Shown here: piece by piece, positions 46,096-57,062 of the stretch | Position numbering within the stretch: position 1 is the first letter of the stretch | How the letters are laid out: every line of letters starts with the position of its first letter | NCBI GenBank assembly: GCA_030431985.1 | Contig: JAUIIB010000001.1 | Location: forward strand, 111,026 to 175,025 | Source: Gammaproteobacteria bacterium | Lineage (GTDB): Bacteria > Pseudomonadota > Gammaproteobacteria > Burkholderiales > Nitrosomonadaceae | Length of the DNA: 64,000 bases | Direction: 5' to 3' | Position numbers and translations under genes: made by a program | The notes under the pieces: model-generated | What the model was told of the DNA's origin: nothing | Databases searched by the model: none | The model's input: the letters and a program-made list of their open reading frames with translations, nothing else

Positions 46096-47820
46096 CTAAA
46101 CATCTGTGTATCGAGCGCATGCATTTTTTTTCTTAAATTTGCGATCAAACCAGCGCCATATGAAGCTGTCCGGAATTGTTTCTCCGTTAATGATGTAACT
46201 TAATATATTGGGGTTATTAAGCGTTTGCGATAATGCGATTTTTGCGCTGTGTAAACCGCAAAAAAGTATGTGGTCCCCATGCTTTATTTGAATCGAATAG
46301 TCGGGAAGCAGAACAGGTGCCCTATCTCGAACGAGTAGCAGTGGTGCCAAATCCAGTTGGATATCCCGGTTGCGAGGATCGCGCGCAAGGTTTTCAAGGG
46401 ATACTGTTATGTCTTTAGAAATAAGAGCGGCCACTTCTGGTGCGGTATGATCGTCAATTGTGACAGACCATGTTTCAGGAACCTGTTCCCCTACGATACT
46501 CACCAGGTGCGCGATTAACTCGTTGGCCCATACATTGGTTTGAGTACGCGCCAGAGAAAGAAAATGAGCTAGTAGCGGAGATATCATATGGGCCAGACAT
46601 TCATGCGCGATGATGTCACTGGGTTGCATGGAAATATCAGCTTTGAAGTGTTCAAATAAAACATCGTTGTATCGCTTGTTCTTACGGATAACGACGAACA
46701 AGTCAGGATTCAATTCGCGGGCAGTCATTACAATAGAAAGGTTGTTGATGTCATTGTCTGTCCCTGCGACGATACCCGTTGCATCCTTTATGCCCGCTTC
46801 GTTTAGTGTTTTTGCTTCTGCGCCACTACCTGTAATACAGTCTTCGCATCCGGTTAATTCGGGATTTGCTTCTACAATGACAGTTGTAATACGTTCGCGA
46901 TGCAAATTTTTTACGACAGATTTGCCAAAGCGTCCGTAACCGCATATTACCCACTTGCCAACTGGCGGACAAACCGGTGATTGTAGAATACGGCCGGGAA
47001 CACCGGTCAACCATTCATGCAGTAGATAAATGCCCATTGCATGCACTTCCATGCCTAGATAATTGCCGAATAGCGTGTATGGATTAATAATGTGATCAGT
47101 GCCGAAAGAGGCCATATTGGCCGCAGTATCAATGTTGTCAGCACGCCCAAGGACCATTAAAGAAGGGTTAATCAACTTCACTGAAATGGCGATTGCAAGA
47201 TTGGCATGATCATTATTGGTGAGTGCCGCAACACCCGCGCACAAAGGATGGTCGATCCCGGCTCTGATTAACATATCAGGTAGGCGTGCATCTGCGCACA
47301 GTGCTGGAATGTCGTACTGAAAGTCTTCCAGCTCAAGATCGTTGATTCTGGATTGAAGGAGTTCAATCACGGTAACGCGGATATGTTTGTGATCGAGTGC
47401 GTTGACCAGCAGGCTACCTGTTTCACCGTAACCGCAAATGATATAAAACGGTTCGCCCAGACGTTTCACCGAGTTGGCAAATCGTAATGTTGTGATGGCA
47501 TGTTTCAGACTTTCATCCTGAAATAGTCTGATAATTGAGCCAATGGCATAAAACCATACAATCACTGTCAAATAAATAGAAAACGTCAACCACAAACGTT
47601 GCATGGTGCTGAATTCGTGCGGTACTTCACCGAAACCGATCGTCGTCGCTGTATAGCTGATAATATAAAATGCTTGGAATAATGACAGGTGTGAAACACT
47701 GCCTGCGATCTCGATGCCCGGCATTAACGTTAAACCGCCTATGGCAACGCCAAAGCTGATGACAATGGCAATCAGCGGCGTGCGCATGCGCCGTAAAATC
47801 AAAAAAATGACATTATTCAT
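46096..47820 (-). CDS. Potassium channel with two RCK domains (Kch/TrkA-N type)
   Basis: 574 aa. Two membrane helices flank a pore loop with selectivity filter TIGFGE (residues 60-65). RCK-type NAD-binding domain 1 begins CGYGETGSLLVN (129-140), with LTNNDHANLAI; domain 2 begins CGYGRFGKSVVK (about 295-306) with TGTDNDINNLS-like contact residues. A C-terminal tail (about 500-574) resembles TrkA-C (DHILFCGLHS). The GFG filter resembles K+ channels and the ion gate is probably nucleotide-responsive. Co-transcribed with the small protein at 47851. Confidence 0.9.
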   Translation of the reverse strand: MNNVIFLILRRMRTPLIAIVISFGVAIGGLTLMPGIEIAGSVSHLSLFQAFYIISYTATTIGFGEVPHEFSTMQRLWLTFSIYLTVIVWFYAIGSIIRLFQDESLKHAITTLRFANSVKRLGEPFYIICGYGETGSLLVNALDHKHIRVTVIELLQSRINDLELEDFQYDIPALCADARLPDMLIRAGIDHPLCAGVAALTNNDHANLAIAISVKLINPSLMVLGRADNIDTAANMASFGTDHIINPYTLFGNYLGMEVHAMGIYLLHEWLTGVPGRILQSPVCPPVGKWVICGYGRFGKSVVKNLHRERITTVIVEANPELTGCEDCITGSGAEAKTLNEAGIKDATGIVAGTDNDINNLSIVMTARELNPDLFVVIRKNKRYNDVLFEHFKADISMQPSDIIAHECLAHMISPLLAHFLSLARTQTNVWANELIAHLVSIVGEQVPETWSVTIDDHTAPEVAALISKDITVSLENLARDPRNRDIQLDLAPLLLVRDRAPVLLPDYSIQIKHGDHILFCGLHSAKIALSQTLNNPNILSYIINGETIPDSFIWRWFDRKFKKKNACARYTDV

Positions 47821-47850
47821 TTTCGATTCATGGGTGGTGCCGCATGTTGT

Positions 47851-48225
47851 TTATCGGCGAAGACTGATCGTTTCTGCGATTAACAACACAACAGAAATTA
47901 TATTTGCCAGTAATGCCCCGGCCGATAAGGAAACAATATGGTTAATCATGGTGATTTCTTCATAGATATCACTCACAGTTGCATACAAGATTGCTGCAGC
48001 GATAAGTTGCAGATCGGCAACCAGGCTGGTTGCCAGATGAACGGCCCCAATTTGAGTGCGATCGCCAAATTTAAGTACCGTCGCTATGAGGTTGACGATA
48101 ATTGCCGCATATAATTCATTGGGGTGGTGATGGGCGGGGTTATCGAGATCACCCAAAAAGAAGCCGTAATTAAGTGATAGCGCAAGAACGATAAAAAAAC
48201 CAAAGATTACTTTCTCAAGATTCAT
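47851..48225 (-). CDS. Small membrane protein next to the potassium channel (DUF6394-like)
   Basis: 124-aa protein with three or four hydrophobic helices (VIFGFFIVLALSLNYGFFLG, LYAAIIVNLIATVLKFGDRT, LVADLQLIAAAILYATVSD and a C-terminal helix). It resembles the DUF6394 family by memory of the N-terminal MNLEKVIFGFF pattern, so the family name is tentative. It ends 30 nt before the channel gene and precedes it in transcription, which suggests an accessory subunit of the channel. Confidence 0.72.
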   Translation of the reverse strand: MNLEKVIFGFFIVLALSLNYGFFLGDLDNPAHHHPNELYAAIIVNLIATVLKFGDRTQIGAVHLATSLVADLQLIAAAILYATVSDIYEEITMINHIVSLSAGALLANIISVVLLIAETISLRR

Positions 48226-48434
48226 AGAGGCTTTGACCTAAAATAGATAAATACGCAGTTATAGTCAGGTTATTTTGGTAAATGCTTGCATTATACTTTT
48301 TGTTTTGTTTTCACCATATGACAAATGCATATTACATGCTGTAAACGTGGCATGTATAGATGTTAATCCTGGATTTTTTATTTTTGGCTAATTATGTGCT
48401 CTTTGGATTATATAAAATTCGTGTTTTTTGATCT

Positions 48435-48866
48435 CTATCGGGCTGTGATTGAGCAGGATAAAACTTTCTGCGTCGATACACCTATATTGTGGTAGTGCGC
48501 CATCTTGCCCCATAACGGGCGTGAAGATTGAGACCCATTGTGTATTATCGGGGACGGGGTACGTTTCCCGTGCCTATTTTTTTCTTCTTGAGCCTTCGCA
48601 AAGGCATCGATAAAAGTGATCTTGATGCGAGCATCGCGTGCACCTGTGAACAATCCAGACAGAACTAAAAAGCCGGCGCATGTAACCCACTGCAAACTAT
48701 TGTGCTCTTGCACGAAAAAGTTTTTTTTACTGAATGCAGTGCCACAATCTTGTTTTAGAAACCGCAAAGCATGTATGAGCTCATTATGACTGCGGCCGAA
48801 GTGCTTTGCAATAATTTGCGTGTTGGTTACCATTTTATTATTCTGAGTGCTGATTATTTTTTCCAT
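48435..48866 (-). CDS. Rha-like phage regulatory protein, orphan
   Basis: 143 aa. Residues 10-95 follow the Rha pattern: KMVTNTQIIAKHFGRSHNEL, LKQDCGTAFSKKNFFVQEHN, then CAGFLVLSGLFTGARDARIK with FIDAFAKAQEEKNR. In phages Rha domains regulate host gene expression. The last 45 residues do not match and may be a divergent or replaced tail. No other phage gene surrounds it, suggesting a relic or domesticated gene. Confidence 0.7.
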   Translation of the reverse strand: MEKIISTQNNKMVTNTQIIAKHFGRSHNELIHALRFLKQDCGTAFSKKNFFVQEHNSLQWVTCAGFLVLSGLFTGARDARIKITFIDAFAKAQEEKNRHGKRTPSPIIHNGSQSSRPLWGKMAHYHNIGVSTQKVLSCSITAR

Positions 48867-49140
48867 AGTTATCTCCGTTCAAATTCAATTTCAACTCAAC
48901 TCAAAACATTGGATCAGTAAACCTGAAAGATATTCATCGTATGTTTATCTGAACTGAATTTTGAGTAATTATCTTTGTTAGACTTTATTCCAAATCTTTC
49001 ATTACGGAAATTACCCTTTGGTCATACTTTTTTCGTTTTAATGGTATGTCATGGTCGGTAATTAAAATGACGCATTTCGAATTCAAATCTAATATCTGGT
49101 ACTCTGATCCAGGATGGATAGGCAGACCATGAGGGCATCG

Positions 49141-49929
49141 ATGTGTAACATCAAAGACTATTTTGAGAATCAGGGTTTTTTTACACCCATTGACGTTTTC
49201 CCCGAATCGGAACTGGTCAATGTCGTCGAAAAATACAATCAATTACAGCAGCGGGTAGAAATTTTGTTCGGAAAGCCGCAACGGTTTAAGTTGCACCTTT
49301 TAGTTAACTGGCTTGCCGACATTATTCGGCATGAGGCTATTCTTGATCCGGTCGAACAGATCATAGGCCCGAATATACTGTGCTGGTCGAGTGATTTTTT
49401 CATCAAGCCAGCGCGTGACCCCGGCTTTGTATCTTTGCACCAGGATTGTACCTATGCAGGACTAACGCCATATGATGGTATCGTTAATGTCTGGATTGCA
49501 TTAACGCCATCAACCAGTGATAGCGGCTGTTTACAGGTCGTGCCAGGCAGCCACCGGCTGGGGCAGCTTTCGCATACGCAAACCGATTCTAAAAACAATA
49601 TGCTGTTTTTTGGGCAAATTATCGAACGGGAGTTCGGATCTGATGCATTAGTGGATATAGAATTGCGTCCGGGGCAAGCATCTATGCATCATATGGTCAC
49701 TGCGCATGGCTCGCGGCCTAATATGACTGATTATCCCCGTATCGGCTATGTCATACGCTATATACATCCAGGTGTTAAACAGTCTAAGGGGCCGGATAGC
49801 GCGACATTGGTGCGTGGTCGTGACTTAAGCGGTCATTTCGAACTTGAGACTTGGCCTGAACAGGATTTTTCATTTGCAGCCATTGATGTATTTAGAAAAG
49901 CAATTACCCGGCCCAGTGTGACGGGTTGA
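49141..49929 (+). CDS. Phytanoyl-CoA dioxygenase (PhyH) family protein
   Basis: 262 aa Fe(II)/2-oxoglutarate oxygenase. The metal triad can be seen as His100-Gln-Asp102 (LHQDCTY) and distal His189 (TAHGSRPN), with Arg192 as the likely 2-oxoglutarate anchor. The start is ATG 49141, with GAGGG at 49131-49135; earlier ATGs at 49114 and 49129 are possible. The substrate is unknown, although TEEDs such as SGCLQVVPGSHRLGQLSHTQ is the typical PhyH motif. Confidence 0.88.
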   Translation: MCNIKDYFENQGFFTPIDVFPESELVNVVEKYNQLQQRVEILFGKPQRFKLHLLVNWLADIIRHEAILDPVEQIIGPNILCWSSDFFIKPARDPGFVSLHQDCTYAGLTPYDGIVNVWIALTPSTSDSGCLQVVPGSHRLGQLSHTQTDSKNNMLFFGQIIEREFGSDALVDIELRPGQASMHHMVTAHGSRPNMTDYPRIGYVIRYIHPGVKQSKGPDSATLVRGRDLSGHFELETWPEQDFSFAAIDVFRKAITRPSVTG

Positions 49930-50224
49930 GAACAGTACGGCGAGAGGATTTAAGTTATTTTCATAAATAACCGGAAAATCAAGAAAAATCTGTTTGAGAT
50001 AAGTGAATGCGCAAAATTGATGTGCTTCGAAGCGCGGTCCTATATTAAATAATGCTTTCCTTTGTCCTTTCGCGGTGCATTTTTTTTATGGAAATATTGG
50101 AATCACACTACGATTAATATATGCTTTCTGCGGCATGCTGTATCGTGTTTAGTAGGTGCAATACATTGGAGAATTATTCTGCGTACGGTGTGTGTTTACA
50201 GACAAATTACATTCGGAGAGAAAA

Positions 50225-50584
50225 ATGAAAAAAGATTCTGGACTTGCGTTATCAATCGTTATTTTAGCGCTGTTGTTTGCATCCGTTACGGTACAGGCTG
50301 AGACGGGTTATGCTGTTCATTACAGTGATGTTTTTCAGGGAAGAAAAACGGCTAATAATGAAATTTTTGATCAAAACAAACTGACTGCGGCACATAAGAA
50401 AATTAAATTTGGAACACAGGTCAAAGTAACTAATTTGAGTAATGATCGAAGTGTAATTGTTACCGTCAATGATCGTATGGCTAGACGCAATAGCAATATT
50501 ATCGATGTCAGTAAGCGTGCTGCAGAAGAGTTGGATTTTGTTAAGCAAGGTAAAGCACGCGTCAGTCTGGAAATTTTAGATTAA
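50225..50584 (+). CDS. RlpA-like double-psi beta-barrel protein
   Basis: 119-aa exported protein. Signal peptide residues 1-25 (LALSIVILALLFASVTVQAE); the mature domain has GYAVHYSDVFQGRKTANNEI, KIKFGTQVKVTNLSNDRSVI and VTVNDRMARRNSNIIDVSKR, the DPBB hallmark of RlpA-type septal-ring lytic transglycosylases. It lacks the SPOR domain, so it is a short version. Start ATG 50225 has GGAGAG at 4 nt. It precedes the RND operon by about 580 bp. Confidence 0.88.
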   Translation: MKKDSGLALSIVILALLFASVTVQAETGYAVHYSDVFQGRKTANNEIFDQNKLTAAHKKIKFGTQVKVTNLSNDRSVIVTVNDRMARRNSNIIDVSKRAAEELDFVKQGKARVSLEILD

Positions 50585-51166
50585 ACGCAATAATAACAAA
50601 TAATTCGTATCAGTTCTTATGTGCCGGGGTTCTTGATTTGTTGCTGTGTTATTTGTGTGAACTCCAGAAATGCGTTGAGGCGCAACTGCCATTGAAAATA
50701 AAGCGTGTCTTTAATCAATACTGTTTATAGAAAACCGGGTCGGTAAATGATGGTGTTTCTGAAAGTTAGCTTTACCGGCCGGGCCATTCTGAAATGGGGT
50801 TATTGATCGATGCATCACGTGCGCAATGTCAAATCGTTATTTGGTTCTTATATAAAAGAATTCCTCACTGACGGACGAGCAACTTTCCGTTGGTCCGTGT
50901 TGCTTGATTAGGAATTACACTTTTTAACTGCCTGCCTAAAGTAAAATTATTCGGCGTAATAAAATAGGTCTGTAAACATTAGCCAGTTAATAATAAATGT
51001 ATTACGATAAGCGATTTAACAGTTGTGTCGTTGATGGTATGCGTTGCTTGCTTTGGTGCGTATGATGCAATTTTGTGACGTGCGGCATTTTTAGCTTATT
51101 GTCACATATTCATCTACTACTTAAATGTGAATGAAGTTGTAATCGGTTAACACTATTGTGGGACGC
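50585..51166. other. Long intergenic region before the RND operon
   Basis: No credible gene. It should contain the promoter of the efflux operon, but I can name no regulator site. An imperfect GC-rich inverted stretch lies near 50864-50913 (GACGGACGAGCAAC and GTTGGTCCGTGTTGC); it might be a small RNA-like fold or terminator, not proven. Confidence 0.25.
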
Positions 51167-52687
51167 ATGAGATTCTTTTTAATATTAGGATTATCTTTAT
51201 TATTGCTTGCTGGTTGTGCGGCGGTGGGTCCCGATTATGTGCCGCCTGAGCAACCAATTCCCGATGCATTTCGTACTGCTTCACTTGATGAAAATAACAA
51301 AGCTGTATTGACAGCATCTGAAATTAACGCAAAGACAGATAAAACTAATCGTATTGATGATTCACTCGAGTCTGTAACGCAAGTGACCCCCGGAATGCTT
51401 GTAGATTGGTGGAAAACACTGGAAGATCCAGTACTAACACAGCTGATCGAACTGGCGATCATTGAAAATCTTGATTTAAAGCTGGCGCAGTCGCGTTTAA
51501 GGGAAGAACGTGCGCAGCGTTGGATTGCTAAATCCGTTTTTTTTCCGACTGTCGATGCGCGCGCCGATTATGCAAGGGAAAAAACAAGCCGGGAAATTGA
51601 TGATGGGCGGTCAACGAATTTTTACGCATCAGGTTTTGATGCCAGCTGGGAGATTGACGTTTTTGGAGGAATCAGGCGGTCTGTTGAATCAGCCACTGCA
51701 ACCGTGCAGGCACGTCAGGAAGCGCTTAATGATACACTGATAACACTGGTTGCCGAGGTGGCGTTAAATTACATCCAAATTCGTACTTTCCAGGCGCGCC
51801 TGCAAGCTGCTGAAAAGAATCTGAAAATGCAGCAGGATAGTGTGCAAATTGTTCAGGACAGGTTTGATGCAGGTTTAGCGACTGGTTTATCGTTAGAGCA
51901 GGCTAAATATAATCTGGAAAGTACAAAATCCGAAATTCCGGTACTGCAGTCAGGTATCGAGCAAGGCAAAAACGGTCTTGCTGTACTTTTGGGAAATTTT
52001 CCAGGATTTTTAGAGGAATCGCTAAAGCACTATACACGAATCCCTGTTAAAACTATTGAGGTGACGATAGGTATTCCAGCTGAAGTGTTGCGGCGCAGAC
52101 CGGATATCCGTCAGGCAGAGCGTCAATTGGCAGCTCAAACAGCGCGGATTGGGGTGGCGACGGCAGATCTTTACCCCAGATTTTTTTTGCTGGGTTCTAT
52201 TGGGCTTGAAACTCTGTCTGCGAGCAATTTCTTTACAGGTCCTGCAGCGGCCTATCATATCGGGCCACAGATAAACTGGAAAATTTTTAATGCAGGTCGT
52301 GTACGGCAAAGAATAAGGGTGGAGGGAGAACGTATGAATCAGGCCCTGATTCAATATGAGCGTGCCATATTAAACGCGGTAAATGATGTGGAAAATACGT
52401 TGATTGACTTTGCCAATGAGCAGGTGCGGAGGCAAGCGTTGCAACAATCCATGGAATCTGCCGAGTCCGCTGTTAACCTTTCACGTGAGTTATATACCGC
52501 TGGCTTGACCGATTTTATCGGTGTTTTGGATGCAGAAAGAGCGTTGTTTTCTTTTCAGGATCGACTGGCACTGAGCGAAGGTCAGGTGGTTTCAAATTTA
52601 ATTCGTCTGTATAAATCACTCGGTGGTGGCTGGAAACCATTTATGGAAGGTGTCTCACAGGAAATAACGAGCCAAGTTGATATGTAA
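51167..52687 (+). CDS. Outer-membrane efflux channel lipoprotein (OprM/NodT family)
   Basis: 506 aa from ATG 51167 (GTGGGA just before it; ORF extends to GTG 51158). Lipoprotein signal ending LLAGCA. TolC-like barrel domain with NLDLKLAQSRLREERAQRWI and the second repeat IPAEVLRRRPDIRQAERQLA. It forms the outer membrane exit for the adaptor and RND pump downstream. The gap to the adaptor gene is 15 nt. Confidence 0.92.
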   Translation: MRFFLILGLSLLLLAGCAAVGPDYVPPEQPIPDAFRTASLDENNKAVLTASEINAKTDKTNRIDDSLESVTQVTPGMLVDWWKTLEDPVLTQLIELAIIENLDLKLAQSRLREERAQRWIAKSVFFPTVDARADYAREKTSREIDDGRSTNFYASGFDASWEIDVFGGIRRSVESATATVQARQEALNDTLITLVAEVALNYIQIRTFQARLQAAEKNLKMQQDSVQIVQDRFDAGLATGLSLEQAKYNLESTKSEIPVLQSGIEQGKNGLAVLLGNFPGFLEESLKHYTRIPVKTIEVTIGIPAEVLRRRPDIRQAERQLAAQTARIGVATADLYPRFFLLGSIGLETLSASNFFTGPAAAYHIGPQINWKIFNAGRVRQRIRVEGERMNQALIQYERAILNAVNDVENTLIDFANEQVRRQALQQSMESAESAVNLSRELYTAGLTDFIGVLDAERALFSFQDRLALSEGQVVSNLIRLYKSLGGGWKPFMEGVSQEITSQVDM

Positions 52688-52702
52688 TATGGGGAATTTT
52701 AG

Positions 52703-53887
52703 GTGAAGCAACTGAAGTCGCTGAATTTTTTCTGGACAATGGTGTGTCTGACTATTTTTTCAGGCTGCCAGAATGAAGAAAACAGTTCTGTAAGCCGATC
52801 AAAACAAGCGATACCAGCGGTAACGGTTACGCCCGTGAAGCAAGAAAAGGTTGTTAAAATGAGTGAAACGGCAGGGCGGACCATAGCGCAAAAAAAAGTC
52901 AATTTGGTTGCGCGCGTTCAGGGGTATCTGGAAAAAAGGTTTTTCAAGGAAGGGGAGGAAGTCAAAAAGGGGGATCTTTTATTTGTCATAGAGCAGGCGC
53001 CGTATCAAATCGAAGTGAATGCCGCGCGTGCTAATTTGAGTGAAGCGGAAGCCATATTGCAGAATGCAGAGTCGTATTTAAAACGATTAAAGAAAGTTCG
53101 CTCGGGTGCGGTATCTCAGAGTGATCTGGATCGGGCGAAAAGTGATGTACTTAAAGCACAGGCACAGCTTAAGAATATCCGGGAAAAACTCAAGCAAGCC
53201 TTAGTAACGCTGGGTTATACCAAGATTTATTCTCCCATTGATGGGCGTATTGGACTTGTTTCCATCCATGTTGGCAATCTGGTCTCGCCGGAGACGGGGA
53301 CGCTGGCGACGATTGTTCAAATGGACCCTATCAATGTGATATTTACCATGACTGAAACTGAAATGCTGACGGAAACCCAGCATCAGATCAAGCAGGGAAA
53401 GGCGACTCCTTTTGTACCTAAAATTCAATTGGCTAATGGAACAATTTATCCTTATGAGGGCATTACCAATTTTGTCAGTCCTATCGTAGACATCAAAACG
53501 GGAACTGTCACCATTCGGGCGGCCTTTCCTAACCCCAGTACAGCCATTCAACCCGAACGTTCGGAAATTACTTATAAGCGACGTGAACTTATACCGGGTC
53601 AATTTGTTAAAGTGCTTTTAAGAAAGGGAGATGTAGCATCTGAATATACCGTACCTCAGTCTGCGATTCAGGAGGATCAGGGTGGAAAGTACGTGTTGGT
53701 GGTGGACGCTGAAAGCCGAGTACGTAGACGTCCTGTGGTCGTTGGTGACAGGATCGGCGTAAACTGGGTGATTAAACAAGGATTGCAGCTCGGAGAGTTG
53801 GTTGTGTCAGAAGGGTCGCAAAAAGTCAGCCCCGGTATAGTTGTGCAAACATCTACGTTTACGCCCGCAACGCAGATAGAGAATTGA
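52703..53887 (+). CDS. RND efflux periplasmic adaptor (MFP lipoprotein)
   Basis: 394 aa from GTG 52703. Lipobox FSGC around residue 20 anchors it. Order: beta-barrel, lipoyl domain ([20 protein letters not shown]), alpha-hairpin (85-155), second lipoyl half ([20 protein letters not shown]), then MFP beta-barrel ([20 protein letters not shown]). AcrA/MexA family. Its stop codon is one nt from the pump GTG, so they are co-translated. Confidence 0.92.
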   Translation: MKQLKSLNFFWTMVCLTIFSGCQNEENSSVSRSKQAIPAVTVTPVKQEKVVKMSETAGRTIAQKKVNLVARVQGYLEKRFFKEGEEVKKGDLLFVIEQAPYQIEVNAARANLSEAEAILQNAESYLKRLKKVRSGAVSQSDLDRAKSDVLKAQAQLKNIREKLKQALVTLGYTKIYSPIDGRIGLVSIHVGNLVSPETGTLATIVQMDPINVIFTMTETEMLTETQHQIKQGKATPFVPKIQLANGTIYPYEGITNFVSPIVDIKTGTVTIRAAFPNPSTAIQPERSEITYKRRELIPGQFVKVLLRKGDVASEYTVPQSAIQEDQGGKYVLVVDAESRVRRRPVVVGDRIGVNWVIKQGLQLGELVVSEGSQKVSPGIVVQTSTFTPATQIEN

Positions 53888-53888
53888 T

Positions 53889-56800
53889 GTGTTTTGTAAT
53901 TTTTTTATTGACCGGCCTCGTTTTGCTTTTGTTATTTCAATTGTTATTGTTCTTGCAGGTTTGCTTTCCCTGCCTAAACTTCCAGTATCGCTGTTTCCGC
54001 AATTGACCCCGCCACAGGTTCAGGTTGTAGCGACATATCCTGGTGCTAATGCCAGCGTCGTGGAAGATACTGTAGCAGCTACTATTGAAACAGTTGTTAA
54101 TGGCGTCGAAGGCATGATTTACATGTCCTCGCAAAGTTCGAATAATGGAACTTATATACTCGATCTTACATTCGAGCTGGGTACGGACGCTGATATGGCA
54201 ACGGTAAATGTTCAGAATCGCTTATCGCTAGCATACTCGAAATTGCCGCCGGAGGTAGTTCGTGCCGGAATTACAGTACAAAAACAGCTGCCAGAATTTT
54301 TGCAAATTGTATCGTTCTCATCTCCGGACGGAACTTATGATCAACTGTTTCTAAGCAACTATATTAGTTTGAATATTAGGGATGTGCTGTTGCGCGTTCC
54401 GGGAGTCAGCAAAGTTTCGATATTTGGTGACCAGGATTATTCAATTCGCATTTGGTTAAATCCGGATAGAATGGTCGACTTGGAAATTACCACCGAAGAT
54501 GTCGTGTCGGCAATCCGTGATCAGAATTTGCAGGCAGCGGCTGGCCGTGTGGGCCAGCCGCCACTTCCTCCAGATCAGCAATTTCAATACACCATAATTG
54601 CCAAGGGGCGGCTTTCAGAAGTTTCGGAGTTCCAGGATATTATTATTCGGGCCAAGGAAGACGGTTCTGTTGTCAAGTTAAGAGAAATTGCCCGTGTAGA
54701 ACTAAGCTCGCAATCATTTGATATTTTTTCTCGTCTAAACGGTTCGCCAGCAGTTAATTTTGCTATTTATCAGCGTCCCGAAGCCAATGCCCTGGAGGTG
54801 GCTAAAAGTATTGAAAGTACACTGGAAGAGCTGTCTGGGCGTTTTCCTGAGGATGTCGGATACACATTGTCCTATGACTCTACACGCTTTATCGACCAGT
54901 CCATGTCTGAGCTTGTTCGGACGCTATTTTTTACCCTGGCTTTGGTCATACTGGTTGTTTATATTTCCATTCAGGACTGGCAGGCCACATTAATTCCCGC
55001 AGTGGTCATTCCGGTTTCATTGATCGGTACATTAACCGCTTTGCTGACCATGGACTACTCTATCAATACGTTGACTTTGTTTGCAATGGTGCTGGCGATA
55101 GGCATTGTTGTGGATGACGCAATTGTTGTTGTAGAAAATGCGCAACGTCATATTCAGGAAGGTCTGTTACCTGCTGAAGCTACAAAAAAAGCCATGTCCG
55201 AGGTATTTGCTCCCATTGTCGCCACTACGCTGGTGCTTCTGGCGGTATTTGTGCCCATAGCGTTTCTAGGCGGCATTTCGGGTGAGTTATATCGCCAGTT
55301 TTCTGTGACCATCGCCATTGCAGTATCGATTTCTTCTGTAATTGCTTTGACACTGAGTCCGGCCTTGTGTGCTGTTATTCTGAGAAAACCCGAAAAGCAT
55401 CCCTGGTTTGTGTTGCAGTGGTTTGAAAATCTGTATTGGAGCGTATCCCGGGTATATATGTTTTTTGTGCGGATTTTTGTGCGGCATCTGGCATTTACCA
55501 TATTCGTGTTTATATTGATTACCGGGAGTGCTTATTGGGTATTCAAGAATACGCCCACCGGTTTTATTCCTTTGGAGGATCAGGGAACGATTTTCATCGA
55601 TATCCAGCTTCCGGACGGCGCTTCTGTGAACAGAACGGACAAAATTGTTAAGCAAGTAGAGACTATGCTTACCACCGTGCCAGGTATTGAAGATGTTGTT
55701 TCTTTCACCGGAATTGGATTACTTAGCGGTGTTAACTCAAATTCAGGAATGGTTATCATTGTACTGAAGCCTTGGGAGAAGCGAATATCTGCCGAGCTCT
55801 CAAGTCATGCGTTGGTTGACCGAATATGGGCGATGATGACGGAGATACATGGTGCCAATTTGATAGCATTTACGCCGCCGCCGATAAGGGGTTTAGGTAA
55901 TACAGGTGGTTTTGAACTTCAACTTCAGGATAAAAGAAACGGTGATCCACAAGATCTGGCTTTAGCTATGCGTGGGCTGATTTTTGAGGCTAATCAGGAT
56001 CCACAGCTGCAAAACGTATTCAGTACATTTCGTGCAGAAGTGCCGCAGATCAAACTGGATGTGGACCGCCTGCAGGCAAAGGCGCTAGGTATTCCCATCA
56101 GTGAGATTTTTTCTAGTTTACAAACTCAGCTTGGTTCTTTGTATGTTAACGATTTCAACAAATTTGGCCGTGTTTTTCGCGTCATTGTTCAAGCCGAAAC
56201 AACATTTAGGGATAGTCCGGACGACATAACGCGTATCTATGTGCGCAGTCCGGAAGGCATTATGGTGCCACTTGAAGCCTTAACGACAGCGTCGTCGATG
56301 TTGGGACCGGAAACCCTGACACGGTTCAATTTATATCGTTCTGCGCAAATTAACGGTAGCCCAGGCCCGGGGTTAAGCTCCGGACAAGCGATTGATGCAA
56401 TGGAGGCGCTTGCAGATAGGGTGCTGCCCGACGGTATGGAGTATGAGTGGTCGGGTATGTCTTATCAGGAAATTAAAGCAGGTTCTCAATTATCCACTAC
56501 CTTTTTCATGGCATTGGTTTTTGTGTATTTATTTCTAGTGGCACAATATGAAAGCTGGACAATTCCATGGGGTGTAATTCTTTCTGTTCCGGTAGCATTG
56601 GCCGGTGCACTGATTATGATGTGGGGAATGGATATAATCCTGGATATTTATGCTCAAATCGGATTAATTATGCTTATCGGCATGGCGTCGAAGAATGCCA
56701 TTCTGATTATTGAGTTTGCAAAAGTGCAGTATGAAAAAGGGTTGTCAATTACCGAAGCAGCCATTTCTGCTGCGCGTTTACGATTCAGAGCTGTGGTCAT

Positions 56801-57008
56801 GACAACCGTTTCGTTTATTTTGGGTGTATTGCCGTTAGTTCTAGCATCGGGTGCCGGTGCATTGAGTCGGCAATCATTGGGTTCCGTAGTCTTGGGCGGG
56901 ATGTTGGTTTCCGCATTGGTGGGGACGATTTTGGTGCCTAACTTCTTTATCATTATACAATTTGCCAGGAAGCATCTAAAACTGCTTGGCACAAAAATAC
57001 TGAAATAA
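53889..57008 (+). CDS. RND inner-membrane multidrug efflux pump (HAE1 family)
   Basis: 1039-aa AcrB-type proton antiporter. TM1 at residues 10-30, porter domain with [20 protein letters not shown] and [20 protein letters not shown]; the proton-relay Asp pair is in [20 protein letters not shown] (about 401-420), a second transmembrane set starts at about 535, and [20 protein letters not shown] is the conserved Lys relay region (about 935). Start is GTG 53889, right after the adaptor stop. Completes an outer-membrane/adaptor/pump operon. Substrate not predictable. Confidence 0.94.
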   Translation: MFCNFFIDRPRFAFVISIVIVLAGLLSLPKLPVSLFPQLTPPQVQVVATYPGANASVVEDTVAATIETVVNGVEGMIYMSSQSSNNGTYILDLTFELGTDADMATVNVQNRLSLAYSKLPPEVVRAGITVQKQLPEFLQIVSFSSPDGTYDQLFLSNYISLNIRDVLLRVPGVSKVSIFGDQDYSIRIWLNPDRMVDLEITTEDVVSAIRDQNLQAAAGRVGQPPLPPDQQFQYTIIAKGRLSEVSEFQDIIIRAKEDGSVVKLREIARVELSSQSFDIFSRLNGSPAVNFAIYQRPEANALEVAKSIESTLEELSGRFPEDVGYTLSYDSTRFIDQSMSELVRTLFFTLALVILVVYISIQDWQATLIPAVVIPVSLIGTLTALLTMDYSINTLTLFAMVLAIGIVVDDAIVVVENAQRHIQEGLLPAEATKKAMSEVFAPIVATTLVLLAVFVPIAFLGGISGELYRQFSVTIAIAVSISSVIALTLSPALCAVILRKPEKHPWFVLQWFENLYWSVSRVYMFFVRIFVRHLAFTIFVFILITGSAYWVFKNTPTGFIPLEDQGTIFIDIQLPDGASVNRTDKIVKQVETMLTTVPGIEDVVSFTGIGLLSGVNSNSGMVIIVLKPWEKRISAELSSHALVDRIWAMMTEIHGANLIAFTPPPIRGLGNTGGFELQLQDKRNGDPQDLALAMRGLIFEANQDPQLQNVFSTFRAEVPQIKLDVDRLQAKALGIPISEIFSSLQTQLGSLYVNDFNKFGRVFRVIVQAETTFRDSPDDITRIYVRSPEGIMVPLEALTTASSMLGPETLTRFNLYRSAQINGSPGPGLSSGQAIDAMEALADRVLPDGMEYEWSGMSYQEIKAGSQLSTTFFMALVFVYLFLVAQYESWTIPWGVILSVPVALAGALIMMWGMDIILDIYAQIGLIMLIGMASKNAILIIEFAKVQYEKGLSITEAAISAARLRFRAVVMTTVSFILGVLPLVLASGAGALSRQSLGSVVLGGMLVSALVGTILVPNFFIIIQFARKHLKLLGTKILK

Positions 57009-57062
57009 TACCTGATGCAGGTTTTTGAAATTTTATGAGATCAATGTTTTTAAAATTGATGT

